A stretch of DNA of 64,000 nt from CAVXJN01 sp963762165 (GTDB taxonomy: Bacteria; Pseudomonadota; Gammaproteobacteria; JASBUN01). The notes below the pieces were generated by a model. The model did not search any database. It worked only from the letters and a program-made list of their open reading frames with translations, and was not told the DNA's origin. A program made the translations under genes and the position numbers. The DNA is taken from the NCBI GenBank assembly GCA_963762165.1, contig CAVXJN010000002.1, positions 1-64,000 of the forward strand. The letters run 5' to 3'. This document shows, one piece after another, positions 35,173 through 44,295 of the stretch. The stretch's first letter is position 1; every line of letters starts with the position of its first letter.

Positions 35173-35988
35173 CTAGGCATGGGGCGTGGCGGCGCTCAAC
35201 GGCGTGCCGATCCGTCGATAGACGGCTTCGAGAATGCTATAGACCCCGAACGCGACCAGGCCCAGGGCAACGAGCCCGAGCAGGTAGGGCCCGAACGGCT
35301 GCTGCTCCAGGGACTGCAGTGCACCGTCCAAGCCGCGGGCTTTGTCGGGGTCGAACTGCACTGCCGCGAGGGTGAAGAAGCCACCGATGATGATGAATAC
35401 CACGCCGCGGGCGATCAGGCCGGACTGGCAGACGGGTATGGTCCAGCGGCTGGTTTCACGCTGCATGGCAAAGCGCCGCTGAAATTTGGCGGTCCAGCCT
35501 TTGTGGATATGGGCGAGGCCGGCGCCGATGACTGCCAAGCCGAAGCCGAACACCGCCCAGCGGCCGTAGGGATGAGACATCAGGCGGGCAGTCCAGTTCT
35601 GCGTCTGGTTGGACTCGCCGCCGGTGCCCCAGCCGAAGACCAGACTCAGCGCGAATACCGCCAGGGCGACATGCATGGCGCAACTGACCAGCAGACCGGC
35701 GCGAATAGCCAGTCCTTTGGCGCTGGTGCCATGGCGGTCGGCATCCCAGATCGCCTGTACGAATCGCCACACGGCGTAGCACAGCAGTCCGGCCGCCACG
35801 ATCGCCAACAGGGTCTCGCCGAATGGCTGGCCGAGCAAATGGCGCAGGCTGCCGCGGGTGTCTTCGGTTTGTCCGCTACCGAATGCCGCCACCAATGCGA
35901 GCCAGCCGACGATGAGATAGACCGCGCCGCGTGCGGAATAACCCGCACGCGCCATCCATTCGAGCGTGTTGTCGTGCATGTGACTCAT
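35173..35988 (-). CDS. DUF1206 membrane protein
   Basis: This 271-residue protein has three repeated pairs of membrane helices. Each repeat begins with a pattern like ARAGYSARGAVYLIVGWLAL or SGLIARGVVFIIIGGFF, the signature of DUF1206. Function is unknown. It is preceded by a 160-base spacer that contains the mucD terminator. Confidence 0.8.
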   Translation of the reverse strand: MSHMHDNTLEWMARAGYSARGAVYLIVGWLALVAAFGSGQTEDTRGSLRHLLGQPFGETLLAIVAAGLLCYAVWRFVQAIWDADRHGTSAKGLAIRAGLLVSCAMHVALAVFALSLVFGWGTGGESNQTQNWTARLMSHPYGRWAVFGFGLAVIGAGLAHIHKGWTAKFQRRFAMQRETSRWTIPVCQSGLIARGVVFIIIGGFFTLAAVQFDPDKARGLDGALQSLEQQPFGPYLLGLVALGLVAFGVYSILEAVYRRIGTPLSAATPHA

Positions 35989-36100
35989 CCGTGATTCCGC
36001 CGTATGGTTGTGGATACCCTAAGTGTGGGTTTGCGTCGGGCGTGCATCAAGCGTCGCATTGCGGACAAATCATCTGCCGCAGCGATTTTCGAGCGCCCAT

Positions 36101-36126
36101 AAAAAAGGGCGGCCGGGGGGCCGCCC
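36101..36126 (-). terminator. Intrinsic terminator downstream of the MucD-type gene
   Basis: On the minus strand GGGCGG pairs with CCGCCC around a C-rich loop, followed by TTTTTT. It lies 25 bases past the protease stop. Confidence 0.85.
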
Positions 36127-36151
36127 AGAAGGTGACATGGGGAAGTACATG

Positions 36152-37583
36152 TCACCGATCGGGGGACAGGCGGAGGACGAGGAACATGGGATTTTGCCCG
36201 CGCTGCACCAATACCGGCACTGACGCCGATGACGGTAGCCTTGCGACAATTTCATTCAATCCCTGCACGCTCGCCACTTCCGAATGTTCGATTTTCAAGA
36301 TGATATCTCCGGGAATTATCCTTGCGGTCGCGGCGGGCCCGGGATCCACGCCCACGACCCGAACGCCCCGCTGGCCCAGTTTCAGCTCTTCGCGCTGAAT
36401 GTCCGGCAGCTCCCTTAGGGCCAAACCGAGGCGCGCATTCTGCTGCGGTTGGGGCGGCACCGTTTGTGCACGCGGCGGTTTGTCCAGTTCGCCAATCGCG
36501 ACCGCCACCTGCTGCTGTCGACCTTCCCGCAGGATAGTCACTGGAACGGTTTTGCCAACTGGCGTATCGGCAACCAATTTCGGCAATTGGCCGGTTTCGT
36601 CGATGTCACGGTCATCGAAGCTCAAGATAATGTCGCCGCTGTGCAGGTTCGCGGCCGCCGCCGGACTGTCATCGATGACTCCGGTGACCAGCGCGCCGCG
36701 CGGCCGGTCCAATCCGAATGCTTCGGCCAGTTCTTGATCGACTGGTTGTACCAGCACGCCCAGCCATCCCCGGGTGACGTGGCCCTGTTGCTTCAATTGC
36801 TTGACGACATTCATCGCGACGTTGATCGGAATGGCGAAACGACAACCCCATATAGCCACCGGTATTGGAGTAGATCTGGGAGTTGATGCCGACCACTTCG
36901 CCCTTGGTGTTGAACAACGGGCCGCCGGAGTTGCCGGGGTTCACGGCGACGTCGGTCTGGATGAAGGGCACGTAGCTTTCGCTGGGGAGATTGCGTCCCA
37001 AGGCGCTGACGATGCCCTGGGTTGCGGTGTGTTCCAGGCCGAACGGCGAACCGATCGCCAGTACCCATTCGCCGACTCGCAGGCTGTCGGAGTTGCCGAT
37101 TTTCACCGTCGGCAGATCCGGCGCTTCGATTTTCAGGAGGGCGACGTCGCTGCGTTCGTCGAATCCCACCAATTTCGCCGGTTGCTCGCGGCGGTCGCTC
37201 AGGCGCACCACCAGCGACTGGGCGTCTTTGACTACGTGGGCGTTGGTCAATACGTAACCGTCATGGGAAAGGATGAACCCGGACCCCACCGACCGCACCG
37301 GTTCGAGCGGCGCGCCGCCGGGCGGTGGGCCGAAATGGCGGCGGAAATTATCGCCATCGGGTTGCTCGCCAGGGCCGTCGGGCGCGCCCTGCGACGGCTC
37401 CGCCGTCTCGGCATCGGTCGCGAGGCGGATACTGCTGACGTTCACGACAGCCTTGCCGTGTTCCTGTACCAGTTGGATGAAGTCCGGAAAGGTTGCAGGG
37501 CCGCCCAGCGCCGATCGGGTGAACAGCAGCCACAGACACGAAATCAGTAGCCCGATTCGCGGGACAGTCCGTTTGTCCATCAT
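36152..37583 (-). pseudogene. mucD: MucD/DegP-type periplasmic serine protease, one frameshift
   Basis: This periplasmic quality-control protease has a signal peptide (RIGLLISCLWLLFTRSALGG). The catalytic triad is in LTNAHVVKDA (His), ERSDVALLKI (Asp) and NPGNSGGPL (Ser), with two PDZ domains after it. ATG 37583 was chosen by the signal peptide. The frame breaks at 36836, where one extra base separates GGYMGLSF from AIPINVAMNVVKQLK. Removing it restores a protein of about 477 residues, the family length. The extra base is not in a homopolymer, so it may be a real mutation or an assembly error. Confidence 0.85.
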
Positions 37584-37694
37584 ACGCGGCACACTCCAAT
37601 GGCCCAAAACGCGGCTCGTGCAATTCTCTGTATATAGTAGCCGGCGACGCTCGCTGCACGGCCGCTGAGCGCCTCCGCCGGCTTGGACCATGAT

Positions 37695-37710
37695 GGCGTG
37701 GCTACACGCC
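37695..37710. other. Small dyad upstream of cydA
   Basis: GGCGTG-GCTA-CACGCC is a perfect 6-bp stem with a tetraloop in the 200-base divergent spacer between mucD and cydA. It could be a regulatory or terminator element. Nothing else is recognisable in 37584-37782. Confidence 0.3.
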
Positions 37711-37782
37711 CGGGCTGAGTCGTCTATGCTCTGAACACCGATTCACGCTGCACTGCAACCACGTTCGCAATCCGAGAGGCAC

Positions 37783-39213
37783 ATGGAGTTGTTTTCCGAC
37801 CCGCTGCTGCTGGCCCGGCTACAGTTCGCGGTCACCACGGTTCTGCATATCATCTGGCCGGTGTTCACCATCGGTCTGTCGTTGTTCATCGTGTTTTTGG
37901 AGGCGCTGTGGCTGAAGACCGGCGACGTCGCCTGGTATCACCACGCCCGGTTCTGGACCAGGCTTTTTCTGGTGAACTTCGGCGTCGGCGTGGTGACGGG
38001 TTTGCCGCTGGAATTCCAGTTCGGTACCAACTGGGCGCCGTTTTCCGCCGCGGCAGGTGATTTTCTCGGCAACGTGCTCGGTTTCGAAGGTGCGATGGCG
38101 TTCATGCTCGAGGCCGGATTCCTCGGCATCATGGTGTTCGGCTGGAACCGGGTGGCGCCGGCTATGCATCTGTTTGCCACAGCCATGGTCGCCGCCGGCG
38201 CGTCATTCTCGGCATTCTGGATCATGACAGCCAATGCCTGGATGCAGACCCCGGCCGGGGGTGGACTGGTGAACGGCAAGTTCGTGGTCGATTCCTATTA
38301 CCAGGCGATCTTCAATCCGAATATGCCGTGGGCGGTGTCCCACATGTGGTTTGCCTGCCTGGAAACCACGTTGTTCGTGGTCGGCGGTATCTCGGCGTGG
38401 TACATCCTGCGAGGCGAACACCGCGAATTCTTTCTCAAGACGTTCCGGCTTGCCTTGTTCGCGGCGATTCTGGTTGCGCCATTGCAGGTGTTTCTCGGAG
38501 ACAGCAGTGGTCTGAATGTGTTCGAACATCAGCCCGCGAAGGGCGCGGCCATCGAAGGACACTGGGAAACCAACCCGCCGGGACGACCGGCGTCCTGGGC
38601 GCTGTTGGCGTGGCCGGACAAAGCGGCTCAGGACAACGCCTGGAGCATCGAGATTCCCTACGCGCTGAGTCTGATCGCCACCCACAGCCTGGATGGTCAG
38701 GTCACCGGTCTGCGGGACTTCGCACCGGCCGATCAACCGCCGGCACTGCCGCTGTTGTTTTACAGTTTCCGCATTATGGTGGCGATCGGCTTTTGGTTCG
38801 TATTCCTGATGGCGTGGGGAGTATGGGCCTGGCGCAAGGGACATCTCAGCCCCGAACGAGTCGCGACGCAGCGGGCGCTGATGACGGCGTGGATGTTGTC
38901 GATCCCGCTGGGCTACGCCGCGGTCGAATGCGGTTGGGTGGTGCGCGAAGTCGGTCGCCAGCCTTGGATCATCTACGGTTTGCTGCGCACCGCGCAGGGT
39001 GTCTCGCCACTGCCCGCGGGCACTGTGGCCAGCAGTCTGGTTGCCTACACCGTCGTCTATATCCTGTTGCTGTTGACGTTTGTCATATTCGCACGACGTA
39101 TTTTGTTTCAGGGCCCGGACCTGAGTCTCGAGCCAAGCGCCCCCCGCTTTGCGCCGTTCAACCTGGGCATTCGTGACAACGGGCGGTCCGCGGAGTCGAG
39201 GGAGCATTCCTGA
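37783..39213 (+). CDS. cydA: Cytochrome bd-type quinol oxidase subunit I
   Basis: This haem-carrying subunit of a bd oxidase reduces O2 with quinol and resists sulfide and cyanide. It has 476 residues and about nine membrane segments. The features LARLQFAVTTVLHIIWPVFTIG (haem b595 His region), GFEGAMAFMLEAGFLGIMVFGW and GHWETNPPG are clear. The short Q-loop matches the CIO/short-loop type rather than the long E. coli CydA. The start is preceded by GAGAGGCAC. The stop overlaps the cydB ATG. Confidence 0.95.
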   Translation: MELFSDPLLLARLQFAVTTVLHIIWPVFTIGLSLFIVFLEALWLKTGDVAWYHHARFWTRLFLVNFGVGVVTGLPLEFQFGTNWAPFSAAAGDFLGNVLGFEGAMAFMLEAGFLGIMVFGWNRVAPAMHLFATAMVAAGASFSAFWIMTANAWMQTPAGGGLVNGKFVVDSYYQAIFNPNMPWAVSHMWFACLETTLFVVGGISAWYILRGEHREFFLKTFRLALFAAILVAPLQVFLGDSSGLNVFEHQPAKGAAIEGHWETNPPGRPASWALLAWPDKAAQDNAWSIEIPYALSLIATHSLDGQVTGLRDFAPADQPPALPLLFYSFRIMVAIGFWFVFLMAWGVWAWRKGHLSPERVATQRALMTAWMLSIPLGYAAVECGWVVREVGRQPWIIYGLLRTAQGVSPLPAGTVASSLVAYTVVYILLLLTFVIFARRILFQGPDLSLEPSAPRFAPFNLGIRDNGRSAESREHS

Positions 39214-40229
39214 TGGTCGATACGGTACAACCCTTTCTCGCTGACATCTGGTTCTTCCTGCTGGGCTTCATCCTGGTGTTGTACGTCGTGTTGGACGGCT
39301 TCACTCTCGGGGTTGGGATCCTGTCCCTGTTCGCCCAGGATGAGCACCGCCGCGACGTGATGATGGCGAGTCTGGGCAGTGTCTGGGATGCCAACGAAAC
39401 CTGGTTGGTCGTTTTCGGTGGTGCGTTGTTCGGCGCGTTTCCCGAAGTCTATGGCATTGCGCTGCACGGCTTGTACATTCCGATCATGCTGATGGTCTTC
39501 GCGCTGATCTTTCGCGGCGTGGCTTTCGAGTTCCGCGAACACGGCCGCCACAAAGGCCGTTGGAACATGGCTTTCGGACTTGGCAGCCTCGGTGCCGCCG
39601 CGATGCAAGGGATCGCCCTGGGTGCTGTGCTGGGCGGCATACCGGTCGAAAACCTGCAGTTCAACGGCAGTGTCTGGCACTGGTTGTCGCCATTCGCGAT
39701 TCTCACCGCGCTCGGGGTGGTATTCGGTTACACCCTGCTGGGAACGACTTATCTGGTACTCAAAACGGAGGGCGAACAGCAGGCTCGGGCGCGGCGAATT
39801 GCGGTCATTGCGGCGTGGCTAACGGTGATCGCCGGCGTCGGGGTTTCCATTTGGACGCCGATGCGCCTCGACTATGTCGCGCAGCGCTGGTTTTCATGGC
39901 CGAATATGGTACTGCTGGCGCCGTTACCGCTAGCCGCCGCTTGGTGTTTTGTGATGATGCTGCGCGGCCTGAAGCGGGGTTTCGAGACCAGCCCGTTTTT
40001 CTGGAGCGTCGGGATTTTTCTGACGTCGTTCGGCGGCCTGGCGGTGAGTTTGTATCCTTACCTGGTGCCGCCGACCGTCACTGCATTGGATGGGGCTTCG
40101 TCGAGTAAAACGCTGATTTTCATGCTCGCGGGGGTCGGCATTCTGATCCCGATCATGATGGTGTACAACGGCTACCAGTACTTGGTGTTTCGCGGCAAGG
40201 CGCGGGTCGAAGACGGGGGATACCACTGA
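39213..40229 (+). CDS. cydB: Cytochrome bd-type quinol oxidase subunit II
   Basis: This is the partner subunit, with 338 residues and eight to nine membrane helices. Family marks are LADIWFFLLGFILVLYVVLDGFTLGVG, GSVWDANETWLVVFGGALFGAFP and YPYLVPP. The start ATGG overlaps the cydA stop, giving coupled translation. No cydX-like small frame could be recognised after it. Confidence 0.95.
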   Translation: MVDTVQPFLADIWFFLLGFILVLYVVLDGFTLGVGILSLFAQDEHRRDVMMASLGSVWDANETWLVVFGGALFGAFPEVYGIALHGLYIPIMLMVFALIFRGVAFEFREHGRHKGRWNMAFGLGSLGAAAMQGIALGAVLGGIPVENLQFNGSVWHWLSPFAILTALGVVFGYTLLGTTYLVLKTEGEQQARARRIAVIAAWLTVIAGVGVSIWTPMRLDYVAQRWFSWPNMVLLAPLPLAAAWCFVMMLRGLKRGFETSPFFWSVGIFLTSFGGLAVSLYPYLVPPTVTALDGASSSKTLIFMLAGVGILIPIMMVYNGYQYLVFRGKARVEDGGYH

Positions 40230-40274
40230 CGGCGGCGATGTGCGCGCTGCCCACGACCGGCCGCCCTGGCTCCG

Positions 40275-40751
40275 TCAATCGTCTACCAGCGCCCACAGTT
40301 TCACCTGGGCGTGGTCGCCGGCGTCGGGTTTTACGACCCGAAACTGCTCTTCGACACCTTCGGCGCCGAATTCACGTTCCACCGCGACAATCGTGCCGAG
40401 CGGGTGCTGACTCAATTCCTGCGCGAATCGAATCTCGTCATCTGCAACCGGCAACGCCGCTTCGGCCGAAGGCGCACCGTAGCGCGCGCATAAATGCCCG
40501 ACAATGCGTTCGCGCACTTGCTTCAACTCGGTGTCGTCGATTTCCGCGATTACCGCGAGCGTGGTGTAGCCGAAGCTCTCCGTACCCACAAACCCGTGGC
40601 GAAACGCTTGTTGAGTCTTGCCGTCGGCGGTATCCGCATCGGCGTCCCAGAGTGCAAAGCCCCCCGGGATCGCCCACTCACCCGGCGTGGCCGCATGCTG
40701 ATAGACCTGCCGATCGGAGGCGTCCATCTGGATGGCGCGCAGAAATTTCAA
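40275..40751 (-). CDS. DUF6505 protein of formate dehydrogenase clusters
   Basis: This 158-residue protein starts at TTG 40751 (LKFLRAIQMDASDRQVYQHA), which overlaps the stop of the upstream regulator (ATTGA). Starting there gives the typical family opening. A longer frame to the right is only the shadow of the regulator. Features include GEWAIPGGFALW and HPLGTIVAVEREFG. The function is unknown, but the family travels with fdhD and formate dehydrogenase genes, as here. Confidence 0.7.
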   Translation of the reverse strand: MKFLRAIQMDASDRQVYQHAATPGEWAIPGGFALWDADADTADGKTQQAFRHGFVGTESFGYTTLAVIAEIDDTELKQVRERIVGHLCARYGAPSAEAALPVADDEIRFAQELSQHPLGTIVAVEREFGAEGVEEQFRVVKPDAGDHAQVKLWALVDD

Positions 40752-41698
40752 TCCATCCCCCAGATCAGATCGCCGGCGCAAGTGAGATCGTAGCCGCCCA
40801 GTCGCTGCGCGAACGCGTCCGTCTCCGGCGCCCGTAACGCAGCCAGCAAGCTCTGGAACAGCGTGCGGAAATAAACCCCGCGGCCCAGCGCGAAATCGAA
40901 CGCTTCCCAGCCGATCGGCAAGAAACTCAAGCCGAACTCCACAGCGCTCGCGCGCACGCCGGCCGCGATGTCGGCACTGCCCATGACGATCTGCGCTGCG
41001 GCTTCGCGCTCGGAGAGTGCATCCACACTGCTGCGCAGGCGTTCTTCCGGATGGCCGTGTTCTGCCAAAAGCTCTTGCAGAAAACGGCGCGTCCCGGCGC
41101 CGTTCTGGCGCATCGCCCAGCGCAGATCGGTTTGCAGCAATGCGTCGGCGGCATCGTGCTTTGCCATGATGTCGGGGCGTACCATCAACCCCTGTTCGCG
41201 GCGAAACGCGCGTACCAGAATCCAGTCTTTGTGCGGCGCGTGCTGCTGCAGCAGCGCCGGATGTCGAATCCTGCTTTCGTTCTCGGGTCCCCAGTGAATG
41301 CAACCCACGTCGGCGCGCAGCGCTGCCAGCAAACTCAGGCCGAGTCGGGTGCCCGTCGGCGTATAGCTGAGCATTGCGCGCGGTCCGACCGATTGCGCCA
41401 ATCGCATCACCAGATGCGTGAGCAGCGGGTCGTCGCTGCCGGCGATCAAGAGACGGTCGGTGAGCAATCCACCGTGGCTGGATTCCAGCAGCCAGCGATC
41501 TACCAGGTCTCTGGGGAAGACCCACTTGCCAGTGATCTTGGTGGCTGGAATGCGCTCTTCGCGGACCAGGGCGTAGACTTTCTTCTCGTTGATATGCAGA
41601 TATTCCGCGACCTGCTTGACGCTCATGAAGCGCGGCGGGACGGCGGGCGTCCCATTGGCCTTTTCGGTCGACTCCTCCGGGAGGGCTGCGTTGGTCAT
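40748..41698 (-). CDS. Excisionase-type HTH fused to a periplasmic-binding-like domain
   Basis: This regulator-like protein has 316 residues. An excisionase/MerR-like HTH (FMSVKQVAEYLHINEKKVYALVREERIPATKITGKWVF, about 24-62) is followed by a PBP-like ligand domain (about 80-316, DRLLIAGSDDPLLTHLV). The layout is like ModE-type or molybdate/tungstate-related regulators that carry a binding-protein domain. It lies in the Mo-cofactor/FdhD operon and overlaps both neighbours, so a role in sensing molybdate or cofactor is a reasonable inference. Confidence 0.75.
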   Translation of the reverse strand: MTNAALPEESTEKANGTPAVPPRFMSVKQVAEYLHINEKKVYALVREERIPATKITGKWVFPRDLVDRWLLESSHGGLLTDRLLIAGSDDPLLTHLVMRLAQSVGPRAMLSYTPTGTRLGLSLLAALRADVGCIHWGPENESRIRHPALLQQHAPHKDWILVRAFRREQGLMVRPDIMAKHDAADALLQTDLRWAMRQNGAGTRRFLQELLAEHGHPEERLRSSVDALSEREAAAQIVMGSADIAAGVRASAVEFGLSFLPIGWEAFDFALGRGVYFRTLFQSLLAALRAPETDAFAQRLGGYDLTCAGDLIWGMD

Positions 41699-42564
41699 GC
41701 CGACTTTGCGTTGGCCGACGTTGGTCGCGCGGGCGGCTTGGCATCGAGCGTTATGTTGTCGGCGCCGTTGTAGATCAGGAAATGTCGCCCTTTGGCCCGC
41801 GCGATCATGGTCATGGAAAGTTCACGGGCCAGATCCAGCCCCATGTGCGTGATACCGGAGCGCGACAGCAGCACGGGTATACCCATGTGCGCGGTCTTCA
41901 TGACGATTTCCGACGTCAGTCGACCAGTGGTATAGAACAGGCAATCGCCGCCGTCGATGCCGTCGAGCCACATCATGCCAGAGATGGCATCGGCCGCGTT
42001 GTGCCGTCCCACGTCTTCAATGAACATCAGGATCTCGGTGCCGCGACATAACGCGCAACCATGCACGGCGCCGGCCTGGCGATAGATTTCGTTGTAATCG
42101 GTGATGGCGTGGAGCAGTTCGTACAACGTCGACTGGCGCAGTTGCACCGGCGGAAACCGCGCATCGTACAATTTGTCGAGGGTGCAGCTGAACACCGTTC
42201 CCTGGCCGCAGCCGGTGGTCACCGTGCGCTTGGCGAGCTTGTTCTCCCAGTCCTCGATGCCGTGACCGCTGTGGGTGGTGACGTTGACTTGGTCGCGATC
42301 CCAATCCACTTCCACCGCACGAATGCTGCGCAAGTCTTCGAACAAGCGCTGATTGCGCAAATAACCCAACGTCAGCGCTTCAGGATGGGTGCCGAGGGTC
42401 ATCAATGTGACCACTTCGCGGCCGTCCACTTTGATGGTGAGCGGAAACTCGCCGGCGACCTGTCCGGCGCGCACCTCCCCGTATTCGTCGATCGCCTCGA
42501 CCGGGTGGGTCGGCGCCAGCCCCGCGTTGGTCATTTTCGGACGATACCGGGCCGCCGCGCTCAT
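41695..42564 (-). CDS. fdhD: Formate dehydrogenase sulfurtransferase FdhD
   Basis: FdhD moves sulfur from IscS to the molybdenum cofactor before insertion in FdhA. It has 289 residues. The family text GYLRNQRLF, ALCRGTEILMFIEDVGRHNAADAISG and TTGRLTSEIVMKTAHMGIPVLLSRSG is clear. The canonical CxxC loop is replaced by TTGCGQGTVFSC, so only one Cys of the classical pair is in place, and another pair, CALC, occurs later. It starts six bases after moaA. Confidence 0.92.
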   Translation of the reverse strand: MSAAARYRPKMTNAGLAPTHPVEAIDEYGEVRAGQVAGEFPLTIKVDGREVVTLMTLGTHPEALTLGYLRNQRLFEDLRSIRAVEVDWDRDQVNVTTHSGHGIEDWENKLAKRTVTTGCGQGTVFSCTLDKLYDARFPPVQLRQSTLYELLHAITDYNEIYRQAGAVHGCALCRGTEILMFIEDVGRHNAADAISGMMWLDGIDGGDCLFYTTGRLTSEIVMKTAHMGIPVLLSRSGITHMGLDLARELSMTMIARAKGRHFLIYNGADNITLDAKPPARPTSANAKSA

Positions 42565-42570
42565 GGCTGT

Positions 42571-43584
42571 TCAGCCTCCAGTGACGTTCATGTGTCGCAG
42601 GATCACCGGCTGCCCCTGGAGCGAGAAGTCGTGGCCCTTGGGTTTGATGGCCATGGATTCGACGATGGCCTGTTTGAGCGCGAGCTGGTCCCCGGGGTTG
42701 GCGCGGATGACTTGTTTCAGGTCGACGGAATGTTCCTGGCCGAGGCACAGCAACAGCCGTCCTTCGGTGGTCAGGCGCACGCGGTTGCAGCTGTCGCAGA
42801 AGTTGTGGCTGTGGGGTGAAATGAACCCGACCCGGGTGCCGCCATCATTCAAGCGGTAGTAGCGGGACGGACCGCCGGTGGACTCGGTGGTGGGCGTCAG
42901 TTCGAAGGCTTGGCGCAGGTCGCCCAGGATTTCATCGCTGGAATAGTACGCTTCAGCCCGGTCATGGTCGCCGATTTCGCCGAGGGGCATCTCCTCGATG
43001 AAGCTGATGTCGATACCACGCTGTTCTGCGAAACGCACCAGGTCGGTCACTTCATCGTGATTGCGATGCTTGAGAATGACGCTGTTGAGCTTGATGCGTT
43101 CGAATCCTTGTTCCAGGGCCGCGTCGATGCCCGCCAGCACCGGAGCCAACTCGCCGGTGCGGGTAATCTGATGGAAGCGCTGCGCCTGTAGACTGTCGAG
43201 ACTGATGTTGATGCGGGTCACGCCCGCGGCGCGCAGCGCGGCCGCGTACTTGGGGAGCAGGGCACCGTTGGTCGTCAAGGTCAGGTCCGCCAGTCCGTCG
43301 AGGGCGCCGAGCTGTTCGAACAGCCACACGACATTGCTGCGCACCAGCGGTTCACCGCCGGTGATGCGGATTTTGCGCACGCCGAGTTCGGTGAACGCGC
43401 GCCCGATATCCGCCATTTCCTCGAGGGTCAGAATGCGGCTGCGCGGCAGGAATTCCATCTCCTCGCTCATGCAGTACACGCAGCGGAAGTTGCAGCGATC
43501 GGTCACTGAAATGCGTAGATAGCTCACGCGACGGCCGAAACGATCGACCAGATTGTCGGGGAGCACGGTTTCAGCGGCAGTCAT
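42571..43584 (-). CDS. moaA: GTP 3',8-cyclase MoaA
   Basis: MoaA is the radical-SAM enzyme that starts molybdenum cofactor synthesis. ATG 43584 follows AAGGAGTCGAC. The 337 residues hold the radical-SAM cluster CNFRCVYC, the SAM motif TGGEP, and the second cluster CDSCNRVRLTTEGRLLLC. The C-terminus ends in the functional Gly-Gly. It lies between moaB and fdhD in the leftward operon, after a 164-base spacer that shows no gene. Confidence 0.96.
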   Translation of the reverse strand: MTAAETVLPDNLVDRFGRRVSYLRISVTDRCNFRCVYCMSEEMEFLPRSRILTLEEMADIGRAFTELGVRKIRITGGEPLVRSNVVWLFEQLGALDGLADLTLTTNGALLPKYAAALRAAGVTRINISLDSLQAQRFHQITRTGELAPVLAGIDAALEQGFERIKLNSVILKHRNHDEVTDLVRFAEQRGIDISFIEEMPLGEIGDHDRAEAYYSSDEILGDLRQAFELTPTTESTGGPSRYYRLNDGGTRVGFISPHSHNFCDSCNRVRLTTEGRLLLCLGQEHSVDLKQVIRANPGDQLALKQAIVESMAIKPKGHDFSLQGQPVILRHMNVTGG

Positions 43585-43748
43585 GTCGACTCCTTGCAGT
43601 CCGGACGGCGGGTCCCGAAAACGCGGCGGGTTCTTTTTGTCTTGCCGGCCGGTTTGCCATTTTTTCACACCCTATTGCCAAGACTAGTATTCGGTTGCCG
43701 CGTTCGTAATGGGCCGGGCGCGGCTGGTGATTGGCTGTATCGGCGCGC

Positions 43749-44270
43749 TCAGCGCTCGGTCAGCCGCGGCATCAGTTCGACGAGATTGCAGGGCCGCGTC
43801 CGGTAGTCCAATTGATGTTGAATCAACTTGTCCCAGGCGGTGCGGCAGGCACCGGTAGAGCCGGGCAGGCAGAAAATGTAGGTTCCGTTCGCCACGCCGG
43901 CCACAGCCCGGGACTGCATGGTCGAAGTTTTGATCTCTTCGTAGGATAACATGCGAAACATTTCGCCGAAGCCCTCGATGCGCTTGTCCAGCAGCACGTG
44001 CACCGCTTCCGGTGTGCCGTCGCGTCCGGTAACGCCGGTGCCGCCGGTACTGATGATGACCTGCACTTCGGGGTCGGCGATCCAGCGCGAAACCTCTGCT
44101 CTGATGCGGTAGATGTCATCCGGCACGATGCGCTTCTCGGCGAGCCTGTGGCCGACGCCCTGCAAGCGTTCCGCCAGGGCGAGGCCGGACTTGTCGGTGC
44201 GCTCGTCGCGGCTGTCCGACACGGTCAAAACCGCGATACTCAAAGGGATGAAGGCGCGTTCGTTCGACAT
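43749..44270 (-). CDS. moaB: Molybdopterin biosynthesis protein MoaB
   Basis: MoaB/Mog-family adenylyltransferase fold, 173 residues from ATG 44270 (CGGAGCAG upstream). Typical motifs are AVLTVSDSRDERTDKSG, VIISTGGTGVTGRDGTPEAV and IFCLPGSTGACRTAWDKLI. It binds or activates molybdopterin. It is followed by moaA and preceded by moeA, 25 bases away. Confidence 0.92.
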   Translation of the reverse strand: MSNERAFIPLSIAVLTVSDSRDERTDKSGLALAERLQGVGHRLAEKRIVPDDIYRIRAEVSRWIADPEVQVIISTGGTGVTGRDGTPEAVHVLLDKRIEGFGEMFRMLSYEEIKTSTMQSRAVAGVANGTYIFCLPGSTGACRTAWDKLIQHQLDYRTRPCNLVELMPRLTER

Positions 44271-44295
44271 TTCGCTGCTCCGGACGGCATGGTGT

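Noticed and set aside
37819..39207. Overlapping minus-strand frames across cydA
   Set aside because: They are shadows of a textbook cydA. The translations are His/Arg/Gln-rich and unlike any family.
40752..41744. Extension of the DUF6505 frame leftward-reading to 489 codons
   Set aside because: The extra part is the shadow of the HTH-PBP regulator gene. The recognisable protein begins at TTG 40751.
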